A stretch of DNA of 64,000 nt from Mikania micrantha (GCA_009363875.1 CM018692.1:90176137-90240136); one strand, 5' to 3'. Shown: positions 1-11,273, counted from the stretch's first letter. Notes: generated by a model not told the origin, from the letters alone. A program made the numbers and translations.

Positions 1-732
1 TTCCCACTTCCTCTTGTGGTCTCCTACCTTAGTAGCTGATGTTCGTTTAGGCAGAGTTCCCTGTAACATTGCCTGATCAGTCAGTTGGTGCGCTAAACGA
101 ACAGCTTGTTGAATCGTTATGGGATTTGCAGATGTAACCAATCCCTGGATCTGAGGCACCAACCCTCCTATGTACCTCTCTATCCACTTACTGGCTGGAG
201 TAGCCATGTGAGGTAGAAGTCTGGCCAGTTCATGTGACCGAGTCGTGTACTCCTCGATGTTTGACCCCTCTATCTTGAGGTGCCAATACTCCTCCTCCAG
301 TTTCTGCATTTCACTGCGAGGACAGTACTCCTCCTGCAGTAAGGTTTTGAATCCATTCCAAGTTAAGGCATTGGCCTCACCCAATCCCAGAGTTTGAACA
401 TTTGAATTCCACCAGGTCAACGCTGGACCCTCCAACGTACCCGTGGCATATTTGACCTTGTTTTCCTCTGGACAGTTACACATTTCAAATACCGATTCCG
501 CTTTCTCAATCCATCGAAGGAGTCCAATGGCCCCCTCCGATCCTTTGAAATTATGCGGTTTGCAATCCAAGAACGTCTTGAATGTGCACACTTGTGGGTT
601 CGCCAATCCCCCTGTTGGACCCTGAGGTCCTGTTGTGTGGGTCTGGACGTAGTTCGCGATTGCCTCCGCGACCCTGTTATTGATCAGCTCATTGAGCTCA
701 GCAACTGTCATCTGTACGTTCTCGCCAGACAT
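1..732 (-). CDS. gag: Gag N-terminal part, Gypsy element A, array copy 1 (cut by window edge)
   Basis: This is the first ~244 codons of the Gag domain of a Ty3/Gypsy polyprotein, starting with MSGENVQ at 732. Gag packages the retrotransposon RNA into virus-like particles in the cytoplasm. The capsid-like segment with the TWWNS motif is present and no stop codon falls within the visible part. The sequence is almost identical to copy 2 (start 10305) and copy 3 (start 19911). The protein continues off the left edge, so the state of its protease and RT cannot be judged. The start was chosen because MSGENVQ is shared by all three copies and follows the same A-rich leader. Confidence 0.85.
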   Translation of the reverse strand, partial: MSGENVQMTVAELNELINNRVAEAIANYVQTHTTGPQGPTGGLANPQVCTFKTFLDCKPHNFKGSEGAIGLLRWIEKAESVFEMCNCPEENKVKYATGTLEGPALTWWNSNVQTLGLGEANALTWNGFKTLLQEEYCPRSEMQKLEEEYWHLKIEGSNIEEYTTRSHELARLLPHMATPASKWIERYIGGLVPQIQGLVTSANPITIQQAVRLAHQLTDQAMLQGTLPKRTSATKVGDHKRKWE

Positions 733-973
733 TATCTCCCTACTTTAAAGAAATGTTAGAGTGTTATCAAGTCCAATGTGAAACGTGTAAACAATACAAC
801 AAACAACAAACATGTAATGTAGAGATCAACACAACTGTTGGCAATAAGTAATAGTTTCCAATAGATAATAATCTGATTTGAGTACAATACTTTCAAAATC
901 AAAACATAGGTTTTCAAACTTCTAATGTAGGGACACAACCCGCCCCTAATAAGTTTAAACAAAATAAATAAAA

Positions 974-1615
974 TCAAGCATCCTCAATAGTGGAGTCAGC
1001 ATCAGAATCAACATCCTGTACTGGTACCAACTCCTCCTCCTCCTCTGCCTCAGATACAAACTGCTCCTCTAGTGCAATCAACCTTCCCTCAGCAATGTCA
1101 GCTCGGTGCTCCTCCTCCAGCACTTGAGTAGTCAGATGCACAATGTGTGACTCCATCCCCTGAACCACACTATAAAGCTCTGCGTATCGGGCATTCACAT
1201 CCCGAAGCTCCTGTGCCATGTGCTCAATCCGATCATTCGCCCACTTTGACTCCCATGTCAATCGAGCGATATCATCTGACTCGAATTGTGGCCTCTTACA
1301 GGCACGAAACCTAGGTGGCATACGGTACGAAGACTCCTCGGCGGAATCCTCCACAGGTGCTTTCCCTGGGTCTCTCTGTGGTTCCTCCTCGGGATCCTCC
1401 TGTGGATCCTCCTCGGGATCCTCCTCTGGGCTGTCCTCTTCCGGATCCTCCTCCGAGTCCTCGTCTGAGTCCTCTACGGGATCCTCCTCCGGATCCTCAT
1501 CATGGTCCTGAAATACTGGAGCTATCGGCTCCTCGTCATCAGATACGATCACATGTGGAGGTGGTGGTGGTGCTGCCATACCTGTTACATAAGGCCATAT
1601 GTAAATACTAGACAA
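974..1615 (-). CDS. Acidic leader ORF upstream of gag, element A copy 1
   Basis: A 213-codon ORF lies between the primer binding site and gag, on the same strand as gag-pol. The first ATG is at 1615; a second Met at 1579, followed by AAPPPPP, may be the real start. The first half is a long Asp/Glu-Pro run built on repeats of EEDPEEDP type. The second half (about residues 105-195) is charged and helical in character, probably coiled coil, and the C-terminus is again acidic. Length changes between the three array copies are multiples of three. It matches no enzymatic domain I know. Asteraceae Gypsy elements may carry comparable leader ORFs, but I give that from memory. It ends 241 nt before gag, with stops between, so it is not a simple Gag extension. 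It could also be an untranslated low-complexity leader. Confidence 0.55.
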   Translation of the reverse strand: MSSIYIWPYVTGMAAPPPPPHVIVSDDEEPIAPVFQDHDEDPEEDPVEDSDEDSEEDPEEDSPEEDPEEDPQEDPEEEPQRDPGKAPVEDSAEESSYRMPPRFRACKRPQFESDDIARLTWESKWANDRIEHMAQELRDVNARYAELYSVVQGMESHIVHLTTQVLEEEHRADIAEGRLIALEEQFVSEAEEEEELVPVQDVDSDADSTIEDA

Positions 1616-1700
1616 AACTCAAATGTGTAAACAAGTGTCTAATGTCTAACAGTTATAGTCTAGGTCTACTAATGCAAACCTAATTCGCTATAACCAATGT

Positions 1701-1711
1701 CTCTGATACCA
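1701..1711 (-). promoter_or_regulatory. Primer binding site of element A, copy 1 (initiator tRNA-Met type)
   Basis: The minus strand reads TGGTATCAGAG, complementary to the 3' end of initiator tRNA-Met, three bases inside the LTR end GGTGTGACA. The same site is at 11274-11284 in copy 2 and 20889-20899 in copy 3. It fixes the inner boundary of LTR A. Confidence 0.85.
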
Positions 1712-1714
1712 ATC

Positions 1715-4700
1715 TGTCACACCCCCAATTTTCAACTAACGGAATCATACCGTTTGGGACGTGACAAACCAGGATCTCAGATCATTAGAAATAACGAAGA
1801 CCTCTATATGATTTTCAAAACATACTTTGGTCTAAAACTGTAATATCAAAGTTCTACGTTACGGAAGCGTTTTTAAAACATAAACAACCATAACGGTTTG
1901 AAAACTGTAAATTACAATGCAAAGTTTCAATTGTTCAAATCCAAATAACAGAAATGTAAAACATACATGCGACTCGATCTCCTAGTCCATGCCTGCTTGC
2001 TTGTGTACCTTAGCGTCCTGAGAAAACATGTAAATCAAGTCAACACAAAGGTCGGTGCATTACACAGGTTTAAGCATTCACAAATGTTTGAAACAACTGT
2101 TTGCACAAAATGTTTGCAGATAACATAATCACACATGCATAGTCATGATAGCTAGTCATTTATACTATTTACATAAGTGGTCGACACCGAAGCTGACTGT
2201 TGCATGCTAATGCATGTTTTGCCTTGCCACTATTGTCTAGCACAAACAATAGTAATGTGAATTGGCTAGTCAAACACTTGCGTAGATCCCATCTACCAAG
2301 TGAGGTTTGTCAAACCTAATGGATCTATTTCCAACTACCACACTTTGCACTACGGCAAACTAAACGGTTCGAAATGTAAGGACTTGTAATGCTATGTTTG
2401 CACTCAATGTAAACAGTTAACTCATGCAAGTGATATGTATCTAAAAATGTTTGTTGCACATGTTTTCTCCCCCAAAACAGTTAAAATAAGAAAGGGGCCG
2501 TGTACGCACCTTTGAATGTAGCAGAATGATCAAACACGTGAACTCGCGTAGAAAATCCTCTTACGAAGAACCTGTGTTTTAACAATAACTTAGTGTTATT
2601 TGGAATGTCATTTTGTGCTTGAAATCACATACGTGTCAATACACGTATGTTAGAGTGTTAGAAGTGTACATACGTATGTATGCGTGACTTTGAAATCGTT
2701 TAATAAAATCATATCATCGCTTATGATTTTATTTAAACAAGCGTAATTATACGCGATTTCGTTTTCGGGGTAAAATATAAATTTTATTACTCTATTATGT
2801 TCGGAATTGGATTCTGATTCTAACGCAATTCGAACGAGTCGAATCGGAGTTAAAACGAATAAATTATGATCAAAATACCAAAAATTAACTTTAAAATCAA
2901 AAACCAGCATGAGCAGGGGTCGAACCCTTGACCTCCTGCCCCAAACAAACACCACCAACCATTTGCTCTACTTCAACAATTGTTACCTACTTTGGTTTTA
3001 AATGGTTTTAACAATGGTTCACTCGGTTCCCCTTTTCTTATAAAACCGAAACCATATGGCTTCAATTAACCCACGATTCGAACCCAATCGGACCTAGAAC
3101 CATGGGGCTATGGTTACTGTAATCAATCCGAGTCTACAAGTCGTTTTAATTCAATAGTTCATCAGCCCAAAGTCCCAAATTTGATTCCACATTGTTTCGA
3201 ACTCGTATTCCTCCATTCTCAATTCAAATTGACTAAATTGATGATCCAACCTTCTTAATTTCGTATGGTTTCTATTACACAGAGAATGTCGACCCTCTCC
3301 ATAATGTTCAATTCAAAAATCAAACCCAAAACTATCGAAATTCCCAATTTCGTTTTTGTTATGAGCCCTAGACTAGGAAACCTATCAATTCGTTATAGTT
3401 AGACTAAATTGATATGGGGATTTTGTTTAGTACCACATTTCGAATCATTCTGCAAGTTTTAATTCGATTTAAAAATGTGTTTGAAAGAACAACCCCAAAC
3501 CGTTCCTTATGAAAAACCTTAAAACTAGATATCATTCAATTCGGTTTTGTTTAATCGAATTAGCATATGGATTTCATAAACGAGATGTTTCTGAAACTCC
3601 CTGTATAGTTTAATTCGACTCTAAACCTCATTTGTATCGAAACCCCCAAATCGGTTTTGTCTAAGAACCCTAGAATTAGACCTCTTAAAATTCGTAATGA
3701 TTTGATGAAATTGACTTAGGGATTTCTTTTAGTATAGTATTCCGAAGCTATCTGTGTATAAAAATTTGATTATCAAACCTATTTGGACCGAAACCCCCAA
3801 ACCGATTTATGTTAAGAACCCTAGAACTTGCAATCCCTCAATTCGTTTTTGTTACACGAAATGGGGCTAGGGCTTAGTTTAATCGGGATCTTTAGAGTGT
3901 GTAGGAACAAGAACTTACTTGGTTTGATGTAGGATTGTTGTAGAACGACTTTAAGCCCTAGGTTCGGCCCCCTCGCGATCCAATTCTTCAAACCGAAGCT
4001 TCACCGATCGAATTGTTGCTTGTAACAGATCCTAATGATGCCGAATAGAGTCTCTGAGAGTTCAATTTTGCGAAATTTGGTCGAATGTTGTGGTTTTAGA
4101 TATGTAGGGATACGGTTTCAACTATTGAGTTAACTAGTGGTTTAATTTGGCTATTAAATGACTCAATAACGTTCAGAAACTGCTACTAATCATAATTGTG
4201 ATGATTATGATAGTTCAATTCGGTTACAATTCGAATTTTTGAGGAATTTCGAATTTCCTATCATTACCTTACACGAATTTTGACTTTTTAAAGTCAAAAT
4301 CTTGATTTTGCATAATTCCCACATTAATCCTTATGTATTAGATGCTTATAACCATAATAGAGTAATCTAAGATAGTTTAATTCAACTATAATTGATTACT
4401 GAAAGTGGTTTCAATTTCTAATTGAGTACATAACTCAAATTTTGACTATGGAAGTCAAAATTAGAAACTTTAGGCTAACCACAATATAATCCTTATATAA
4501 TAATCGATTTTTGATAGTTTCCAGTTAACTGAGTTAACCCGAAAAGTCGGATTGTCACAATTATCTTATGTATGATGATCTTTCAAGTAATGTATCAAGG
4601 TTATACAAATTGTAAAGGTTTATCCTTATAACTTAGTTAGATATATCCCTATTTGCATGCATGCATGTGCTTCAAGTTAACCCATCCATCTTGAATTATT

Positions 4701-5138
4701 ACATGAAATCAAATTTTAAACATCAAACTTATTTTTATTTCATAGCTTATTTCTTTTGCATAAAAATATATCTTATAAACTCTAATAATAACCTAGGTTA
4801 TAAAATTCACCTTAATTTAAGGCAAGGATGCTTAGATTATTTAAGCAAAATATTCCATATTTCAAATCTCAAGGTTTACATCTCATTATTTATAGTTTCA
4901 AAATTTAACAACTCATGTCATTTAGAAAGAAGGATAGTGTTTCTTTAATCTCATTCATGTATGCATGGGTATTTCTAACCTCCCATTCTTTTTCTCTCTA
5001 TTCCCCATAGGTTCGAAGCCCTATATAAGGGATCTAAGGGTTATATGGTTTGGCCGACTGCATGCAAGCACAATGGTCATGGATTCGGCAGTCCAACAAC
5101 CTCAACAGGTCATAGGTTCGCTGATTAGAGCTTCCATG
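1715..5138 (-). mobile_element. LTR A (5' LTR of Gypsy element A), truncated, array copy 1
   Basis: The segment starts with TGTCACACCCCC (the complement of the LTR 3' end) directly beside the PBS and runs to the point where LTR B begins at 5139. It is the R/U5 side of a very long LTR; the U3 side is missing because the array unit jumps into LTR B here. The last five bases (5134-5138, CCATG) are the mutated form of the CCAGG target site seen at 24188-24192. Inside are a tRNA-like segment (2902-2976), two inverted TTTTGACT repeats (4277-4300 and about 4437-4462) and the start of a GGTTCG-rich block (from 5010). ORFs of 60-100 codons occur but show no family resemblance. Confidence 0.85.
2902..2976 (-). 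other. tRNA-like / pol III-type segment inside LTR A (copy 1)
   Basis: On the minus strand GGTTCGACCCC (2916-2927) fits the pol III B box GGTTCGANNCC exactly. About 40 nt upstream, TAGAGCAAATGGTTGG resembles an A box. No acceptor stem can be folded around it by eye, so this is not a functional tRNA gene; it looks like a tRNA-derived or SINE-head sequence captured in the LTR. Copies are at about 12475-12549 and 22092-22166. A second B-box-like GGTTCGAATCG lies at about 3074-3087. Confidence 0.4.
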
Positions 5139-6491
5139 TGTGACACCCCGAGCCGGCGGGGTTGGATCGGAGTCCCCGTCGGGCGGAAGGTTCCCGGGGC
5201 GTGATATCGTGGGTGATAATCGAGATGATCAGATTGTTTACATAGCATCAATGTTTAAGAATAACTAAAGCACAATCAAATGATAACTAGGATTACAAAG
5301 TTAAATTACAATATCAAAGTTCAGCAATTTAACTAAGTAAACCTAACAAAAGAATCAAATTTTTATATCTTGTATATGTACAAGATATCAAAAGTAATAT
5401 GTATCATCAACAAAAGATGTGCTTCCCCAAAAGTCTACTAGGTCCTCTATCTGGGCAGCCTAGTATGCAAATCCTGAAGCCTTAGCTTATACCTGTTCTT
5501 CACCTGAGAATGCATGTAAGAAAACAAGGTCAACACAATGGTTGGTGAGTTCATAAAGTTTATAAGTTTAAAATAGTTTCACAAACCTCCTTCGGTAAAA
5601 CTTTAACCTCATTAACTCCACATGTAATATCCAAATCGGTATGCTTATATATAGGGCATACCCCTGAGTCGAGCCTACAACCCGCCCAGACGCCATCCCA
5701 CCACATACTAATCCGGATATGACACTGTTGTTAATGATAATTAAGCATTTTACCTACCAATCAACCCATTCCTCATCAAAGCTTTTGTTGTTTGTTTCAA
5801 AGTTTACAAGTCTATATTGTTTACAAGTGTTAGTTTCAATGTATGTTTATCAAGCATCAAGTTTCACACGCACATAGTTTAGCTGTCCCTAATCCCATAT
5901 GTGAGTACAAGCTCTGCACTAGCAGTCGTTTAGCAATTACATAGCTCACATATTAGTTAAGCTTAGTCTAGCAATTGCGTGTCTCTTATACAAGATAAAA
6001 GCTCTGGTTTACCAGTAGTTTAGCAATTACATATCTCATACATAGACACAAGCCATGCATACACAAGTAATTCCAGCAATTACGTATCTCATATAAGCAG
6101 ACAAAAGCTCTGGATTACCAGTAGTTTAGCCATTACATGTCTCTTATATAGATAATAGCTTAGCATCGTAATGTTTATGTTTAGCAATTACATACCTCAT
6201 ATAAGCAGATCAAAAGCTCTGGACTACCAGTAGTTTAGCAATTACATGTCTGTTATATAGGTAATAGCTTAGTCTCGATACGTTTATGTTTTACATATAT
6301 CTCAATCCATAGGTACAAGCTCTGGATTACCAGTAGTTTAGCCATTACGTAGCCTATGATTAGATATATCTACGATGTTTCATGCGCAAGTAGTAGTTTC
6401 AAGCATAACGTTTCAAGTGTTCATACAATGTTTCATCATGAATCCCATAAGTTTGTATCAAGTCTCACACAATGTTTAAAGTATAAAGTTT
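5139..6491 (-). mobile_element. LTR B fragment (first ~1.35 kb), array copy 1/2 boundary
   Basis: The sequence begins TGTGACACCCCGAGCC and is collinear with the first 1,353 bp of LTR B at 24193. It stops abruptly at a junction with element A integrase. It carries the repeated cassette around GCTCTGGATTACCAGTAG at about 5920-6360. No PPT or polyprotein of B follows, so it is a piece dragged in by the duplication and not a separate insertion. No gene is present. Confidence 0.88.
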
Positions 6492-6510
6492 AGCAATTAC
6501 TTTAAACAAT
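6492..6510. other. Duplication junction with templated filler (copy 1/2)
   Basis: Nineteen bases, agcaattactttaaacaat, lie between LTR B and the integrase of element A. Their right part, read with the next base, matches the reverse complement of LTR B at 25523-25535. The left part resembles the recurring LTR B motif tttagcaattac. The same junction recurs at 16065-16083. Confidence 0.75.
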
Positions 6511-9500
6511 GTCAATTACACAAGCTCGTAACATATCCTCGAGCGTTTGAATCGTACGTTCACTCTGACCGTCGGTCTGTGGATGATATGCGGTACTCAT
6601 ATCCAAACGAGTTCCCAATGACTTATGAAGTGATTTCCAAAAGTTGGAAGTAAAGCGAGCATCCCGATCTGATATAATGGAGATTGGCACGCCATGTCGA
6701 GCTACCACTTCCTTGATGTAAATACGAGTCAGTTTCTCCATCTTGTCGGTTTCCTTGATTGCTAAGAAATGTGCAGATTTCGTTAATCGATCGACAATTA
6801 CCCATATCGTATCACAACCACTCGGTGTACGGGGTAATTTAGTAATGAAGTCCATCGAAATATGTTCCCATTTCCACATTGGTATTTCTGGTTGTTGCAG
6901 CAAACCAGATGGTTTCTTATATTCAACTTTGACTTTCGAACAAGTCAAACATTTGCTAACATACCTAGCAATGTCGGCTTTCATATGAGGCCACCAATAC
7001 AGTGCCTTCAAGTCATGATACATCTTGTCTGATCCCGGATGGACTGAATATCTAGACTTGTGCGCTTCATCCATCACGAGTTCTCTCAAACCTCCATACA
7101 AAGGTATCCACAGTCGATTAATGAAATAACGAATTCCATCAGGTTTAACATCCAATTGTTCTTCCATTCCTCGTAAGGATTCCTGTACCAAGTTTTCCTT
7201 TTTCAAGGCCTCGAGCTGAGCACTGCGTACCTTGTCAGGTAAGTCACTCTGTATCGTCATCATAAGTGCACGAACCCGTCTTGTTCCTATTGTGTCTTTT
7301 CTGCTTAGAGCGTCAGCTACTACATTAGCTTTTCCCGGATGATACTTGATTGCGCATTCGTAATCATTCAACAACTCGACCCACCATCGCTGTCTCATAT
7401 TAAGCTCCTTCTGATCAAAGATATGCTGCAGACTCTTATGATCAGTGTAAATGGTACACTTGGTTCCATATAAGTAATGCCTCCAGATTTTCAAAGCGAA
7501 AACCACTGCTCCTAATTCCAAGTCATGAGTAGTGTAATTCTTTTCATGTGGTCATAGCTGCCTTGAAGCATAAGCAATCACTTTATCACGCTGCATCAAC
7601 ACACATCCCAAACCCTGTGCAGATGCATCACAATACACCACAAAGTCTTCTGTCCCTTCCGGTAAGGACAGAATCGGTGCACTGCAGAGTTTCTGTTTCA
7701 ATAACAGGAATGCAGCTTCCTGTTTATCCGTCCAGTTATACTTCGTTCCTTTGTGCGTAAGAGCTGTAAGTGGTTGAGCGATCTTTGAGAATCCCTCAAT
7801 GAATCGTCGGTAATAACCCGCCAAACCAAGGAATTGTCGTACCTCGGTAGGGGTCTTTGGAGCTTCCCAATTCTTAATCGCTTCAATTTTCGCTGGATCA
7901 ACATGTATACCCTTTTCATTAACTATATGACCCAAGAATTGAACTTCTCGTATCCAGAAGTCACATTTCGAGAACTTAGCGTACAGTTGTTCTTGTTTCA
8001 ATAACTCTAGCAGCAATCGGAGATGTTCAGCATGCTCCTCCTCAGTCTGAGAATAGATGAGAATGTCATCAATGAAAACAATGACAAACTTATCAAGATA
8101 AGGTTTACAAACACGATTCATTGTCAACCCAAATGGCATGACCAAGAACTCATAATGGCCATAACGCGTTCTGAATGCTGTCTTTGGAATATCTTCTTCT
8201 TGAACTCTGAGTTGATGATAACCCGATCTGAGGTCGATCTTCGAGTAGTAACCCGAACCTTGCAACTGATTGAACAGATCGTCAATTCTAGGTAACGGAT
8301 ACCGATTCTTGATGGTAACCTTGTTCAGTTCCCGGTAATCGATGCACATACGGAAAGTCCCATCCTTCTTCTTAACAAATAAGACTGGAGCTCCCCACGG
8401 TGAAAAACTAGGTCGTATAAAGCCCTTATCTAACAACTCTTGCAGTTGTGTAGATAATTCTTGCATCTCAGATGGTGCAAGTCGATAAGGCGCCCTAGCT
8501 ATCGGTGCTGCATCTGGTGTAAGGTCAATTCGGAATTCCACTTGTTTGATAGGCGGTAATCCCGGCAAGTCTTCTGGGAATACTTCAGGAAATTCACAAA
8601 CTACTGGGATGTCTTCAATCTTCTTCTCAGTTACCGGCTTCTCAGTTATAAGTGCTATAACTGCTGTATGACCTTTCCGCAGACATTTGTGCGCTTTCAT
8701 ACAAGATATGAGACGCAGTGGCATACTGCTCTTCTCGCCTTGTACATACAATGTCTCTCCATGCGGAAGAGGTATACGAACGATCTTTTCATGGCATACT
8801 ATTTCAGCCTGGTGTTTGGACAACCAGTCCTTGCCAATGACTACATCAAAACTGCCTAAAGTGATAGGCATGAGATCAATTTCTAATGTTTGACCCATCA
8901 AATCAAGGATACATCCTTTAAGGATTTGTTCAACTATAATTAACTTGCCATCGGCTAATTCTACAGTGTATGGATTTTCTAAGGCAGTGGGACTAACATT
9001 TAGCAACTTAGAGAATGAACTAGATACAAAACTCCGGTCTGCACCAGTGTCAAATAGCATAGAGACATAGTGATTATTTAAGAGGAACGTACCCGTGACA
9101 ATGTTGGGATCCTCCCGTTCCTGACGCCCTCCAATCACAAACGCCCTGCCCCTAGCACCATTGTTGTTGTTGTTGTTATTGGTGCCATTGCCATTTCCGT
9201 TGCCGTTTGCCTCATTAGTCCCGCCTTTCTTGAGTTGTGGGCAATCCTTTTTGAAGTGCCCCAGCTTACCACACTCGAAACAACCCTTCTGTGCGTTGTT
9301 CTGGTTGTTATTCTGGTTGTTGGAATTGTTTTGCTGCTCTCCGCGGCAATCCTTAGCTGCATGCCCTACTTTACCACACCGCTGACACTTAAACCTATCA
9401 CACTGATTCCCAGCATGATGGAATCCACACTTGTTGCATTTTGGTTGCTTACCAATATACCCCCCTGATGATGATGATTGCTGACCACTGTTCGAGTTTT

Positions 9501-10305
9501 GATAAGACTTGTGTGAATCCTGCCTTCGATTCTGCTGAAAAGGCTGTTGGTTGAAATTCTTAGAGTTACTGCTTTCCCACTTCCTCTTGTGGTCTCCTAC
9601 CTTAGTAGCTGATGTTCGTTTAGGCAGAGTTTCCTGTAACATTGCCTGATCAGTCAGTTGGTGCGCTAAACGAACAGCTTGTTGAATCGTTATGGGATTT
9701 GCAGATGTAACCAATCCCTGGATCTGAGGCACCAACCCTCCTATGTACCTCTCTATCCACTTACTGGCTGGAGTAGCCATGTGAGGTAGAAGTCTGGCCA
9801 GTTCATGTGACCGAGTCGTGTACTCCTCGATGTTTGACCCCTCCATCTTGAGGTGCCAATACTCCTCCTCCAGTTTCTGCATTTCACTGCGAGGACAGTA
9901 CTCCTCCTGCAGTAAGGTTTTGAATCCATTCCAAGTTAAGGCATTGGCCTCACCCAATCCCAGAGTTTGAACATTTGAATTCCACCAGGTCAACGCTGGA
10001 CCCTCCAACGTACCCGTGGCATATTTGACCTTGTTTTCCTCTGGACAGTTACACATTTCAAATACCGATTCCGCTTTCTCAATCCATCGAAGGAGTCCAA
10101 TGGCCCCCTCCGATCCTTTGAAATTATGCGGTTTGCAATCCAAGAACGTCTTGAATGTGCACACTTGTGGGTTCGCCAATCCCCCTGTTGGACCCTGAGG
10201 TCCTGTTGTGTGGGTCTGGATGTAGTTCGCGATTGCCTCCGCGACCCTGTTATTGATCAGCTCATTGAGCTCAGCAACTGTCATCTGTACGTTCTCGCCA
10301 GACAT
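6502..10305 (-). pseudogene. gag-pol: Gag-Pol polyprotein of Gypsy element A (Tekay/Del-like), array copy 2, truncated
   Basis: This is a single-frame Ty3/Gypsy polyprotein in the order Gag, protease, RT, RNase H, integrase, which makes and integrates cDNA. Starting from MSGENVQ at 10305 it shows CCHC zinc knuckles near residues 305-360, the protease DTGA near 418, RT with FIDD near 742, an RNase H region, and an integrase with an HHCC zinc finger and the D, D, E residues. Three defects are visible. A 27-bp in-frame deletion near 8121 removes the conserved block between FGLT and MNR of RT. An in-frame TGA at 7552-7554 lies between RT and RNase H. Integrase ends at 6502, just after the catalytic Glu, because the array junction replaces the C-terminal and chromodomain region. 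The TGA and the truncation are shared with copy 3; the deletion is not. Confidence 0.92.
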
Positions 10306-10546
10306 TATCTCCCTACTTTAAAGAAATGTTAGAGTGTTATCAAGTCCAATGTGAAACGTGTAAACAATACAACAAACAACAAACATGTAATGTAGAGATC
10401 AACACAACTGTTGGCAATAAGTAATAGTTTCCAATAGATAATAATCTGATTTGAGTACAATACTTTCAAAATCAAAACATAGGTTTTCAAACTTCTAATG
10501 TAGGGACACAACCCGCCCCTAATAAGTTTAAACAAAATAAATAAAA

Positions 10547-11188
10547 TCAAGCATCCTCAATAGTGGAGTCAGCATCAGAATCAACATCCTGTACTGGTAC
10601 CAACTCCTCCTCCTCCTCTGCCTCAGATACAAACTGCTCCTCTAGTGCAATCAACCTTCCCTCAGCAATGTCAGCTCGGTGCTCCTCCTCCAGCACTTGA
10701 GTAGTCAGATGCACAATGTGTGACTCCATCCCCTGAACCACACTATAAAGCTCTGCGTATCGGGCATTCACATCCCGAAGCTCCTGTGCCATGTGCTCAA
10801 TCCGATCATTCGCCCACTTTGACTCCCATGTCAATCGAGCGATATCATCTGACTCGAATTGTGGCCTCTTACAGGCACGAAACCTAGGTGGCATACGGTA
10901 CGAAGACTCCTCGGCGGAATCCTCCACAGGTGCTTTCCCTGGGTCTCTCTGTGGTTCCTCCTCGGGATCCTCCTGTGGATCCTCCTCGAGATCCTCCTCT
11001 GGGCTGTCCTCTTCCGGATCCTCCTCCGAGTCCTCGTCTGAGTCCTCTACGGGATCCTCCTCTGGATCCTCATCATGGTCCTGAAATACTGGAGCTATCG
11101 GCTCCTCGTCATCAGATACGATCACATGTGGAGGTGGTGGTGGTGCTGCCATACCTGTTACATAAGGCCATATGTAAATACTAGACAA
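10547..11188 (-). CDS. Acidic leader ORF upstream of gag, element A copy 2
   Basis: A 213-codon ORF nearly identical to the one at 974-1615, with a few base changes in the Glu/Asp/Pro run (one Pro codon reads Leu). It keeps the proline stretch, acidic repeats, probable coiled-coil second half and acidic tail. It remains open. Its function is unknown; because the copies are recent duplicates, its intactness is weak evidence of selection. Confidence 0.5.
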   Translation of the reverse strand: MSSIYIWPYVTGMAAPPPPPHVIVSDDEEPIAPVFQDHDEDPEEDPVEDSDEDSEEDPEEDSPEEDLEEDPQEDPEEEPQRDPGKAPVEDSAEESSYRMPPRFRACKRPQFESDDIARLTWESKWANDRIEHMAQELRDVNARYAELYSVVQGMESHIVHLTTQVLEEEHRADIAEGRLIALEEQFVSEAEEEEELVPVQDVDSDADSTIEDA

Positions 11189-11273
11189 AACTCAAATGTG
11201 TAAACAAGTGTCTAATGTCTAACAGTTATAGTCTAGGTCTACTAATGCAAACCTAATTCGCTATAACCAATGT

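Noticed and set aside
1218..1611. Plus-strand ORFs of 97-98 codons (Ser/Gly-rich, Pro/Asp-rich) over the acidic leader ORF, and equivalents at 10791-11184 and 20335-20799
   Set aside because: They are antisense shadows of the repetitive GAGGAT/GATCCTC tract, which is open in several frames because of its composition.
2650..2958. A 102-codon minus-strand ORF in LTR A (also at 12223-12531)
   Set aside because: It is shortened in copy 3, overlaps the tRNA-like segment and has no coding signature.
2902..2976. Functional tRNA gene
   Set aside because: Only the A- and B-box-like words are present; acceptor and anticodon stems do not form by eye.
5139..6491. Independent solo-LTR insertion of element B
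   Set aside because: It is cut at the same base in two places, lacks the LTR end and a right-hand CCAGG, and is collinear with the full LTR only up to the array junction.
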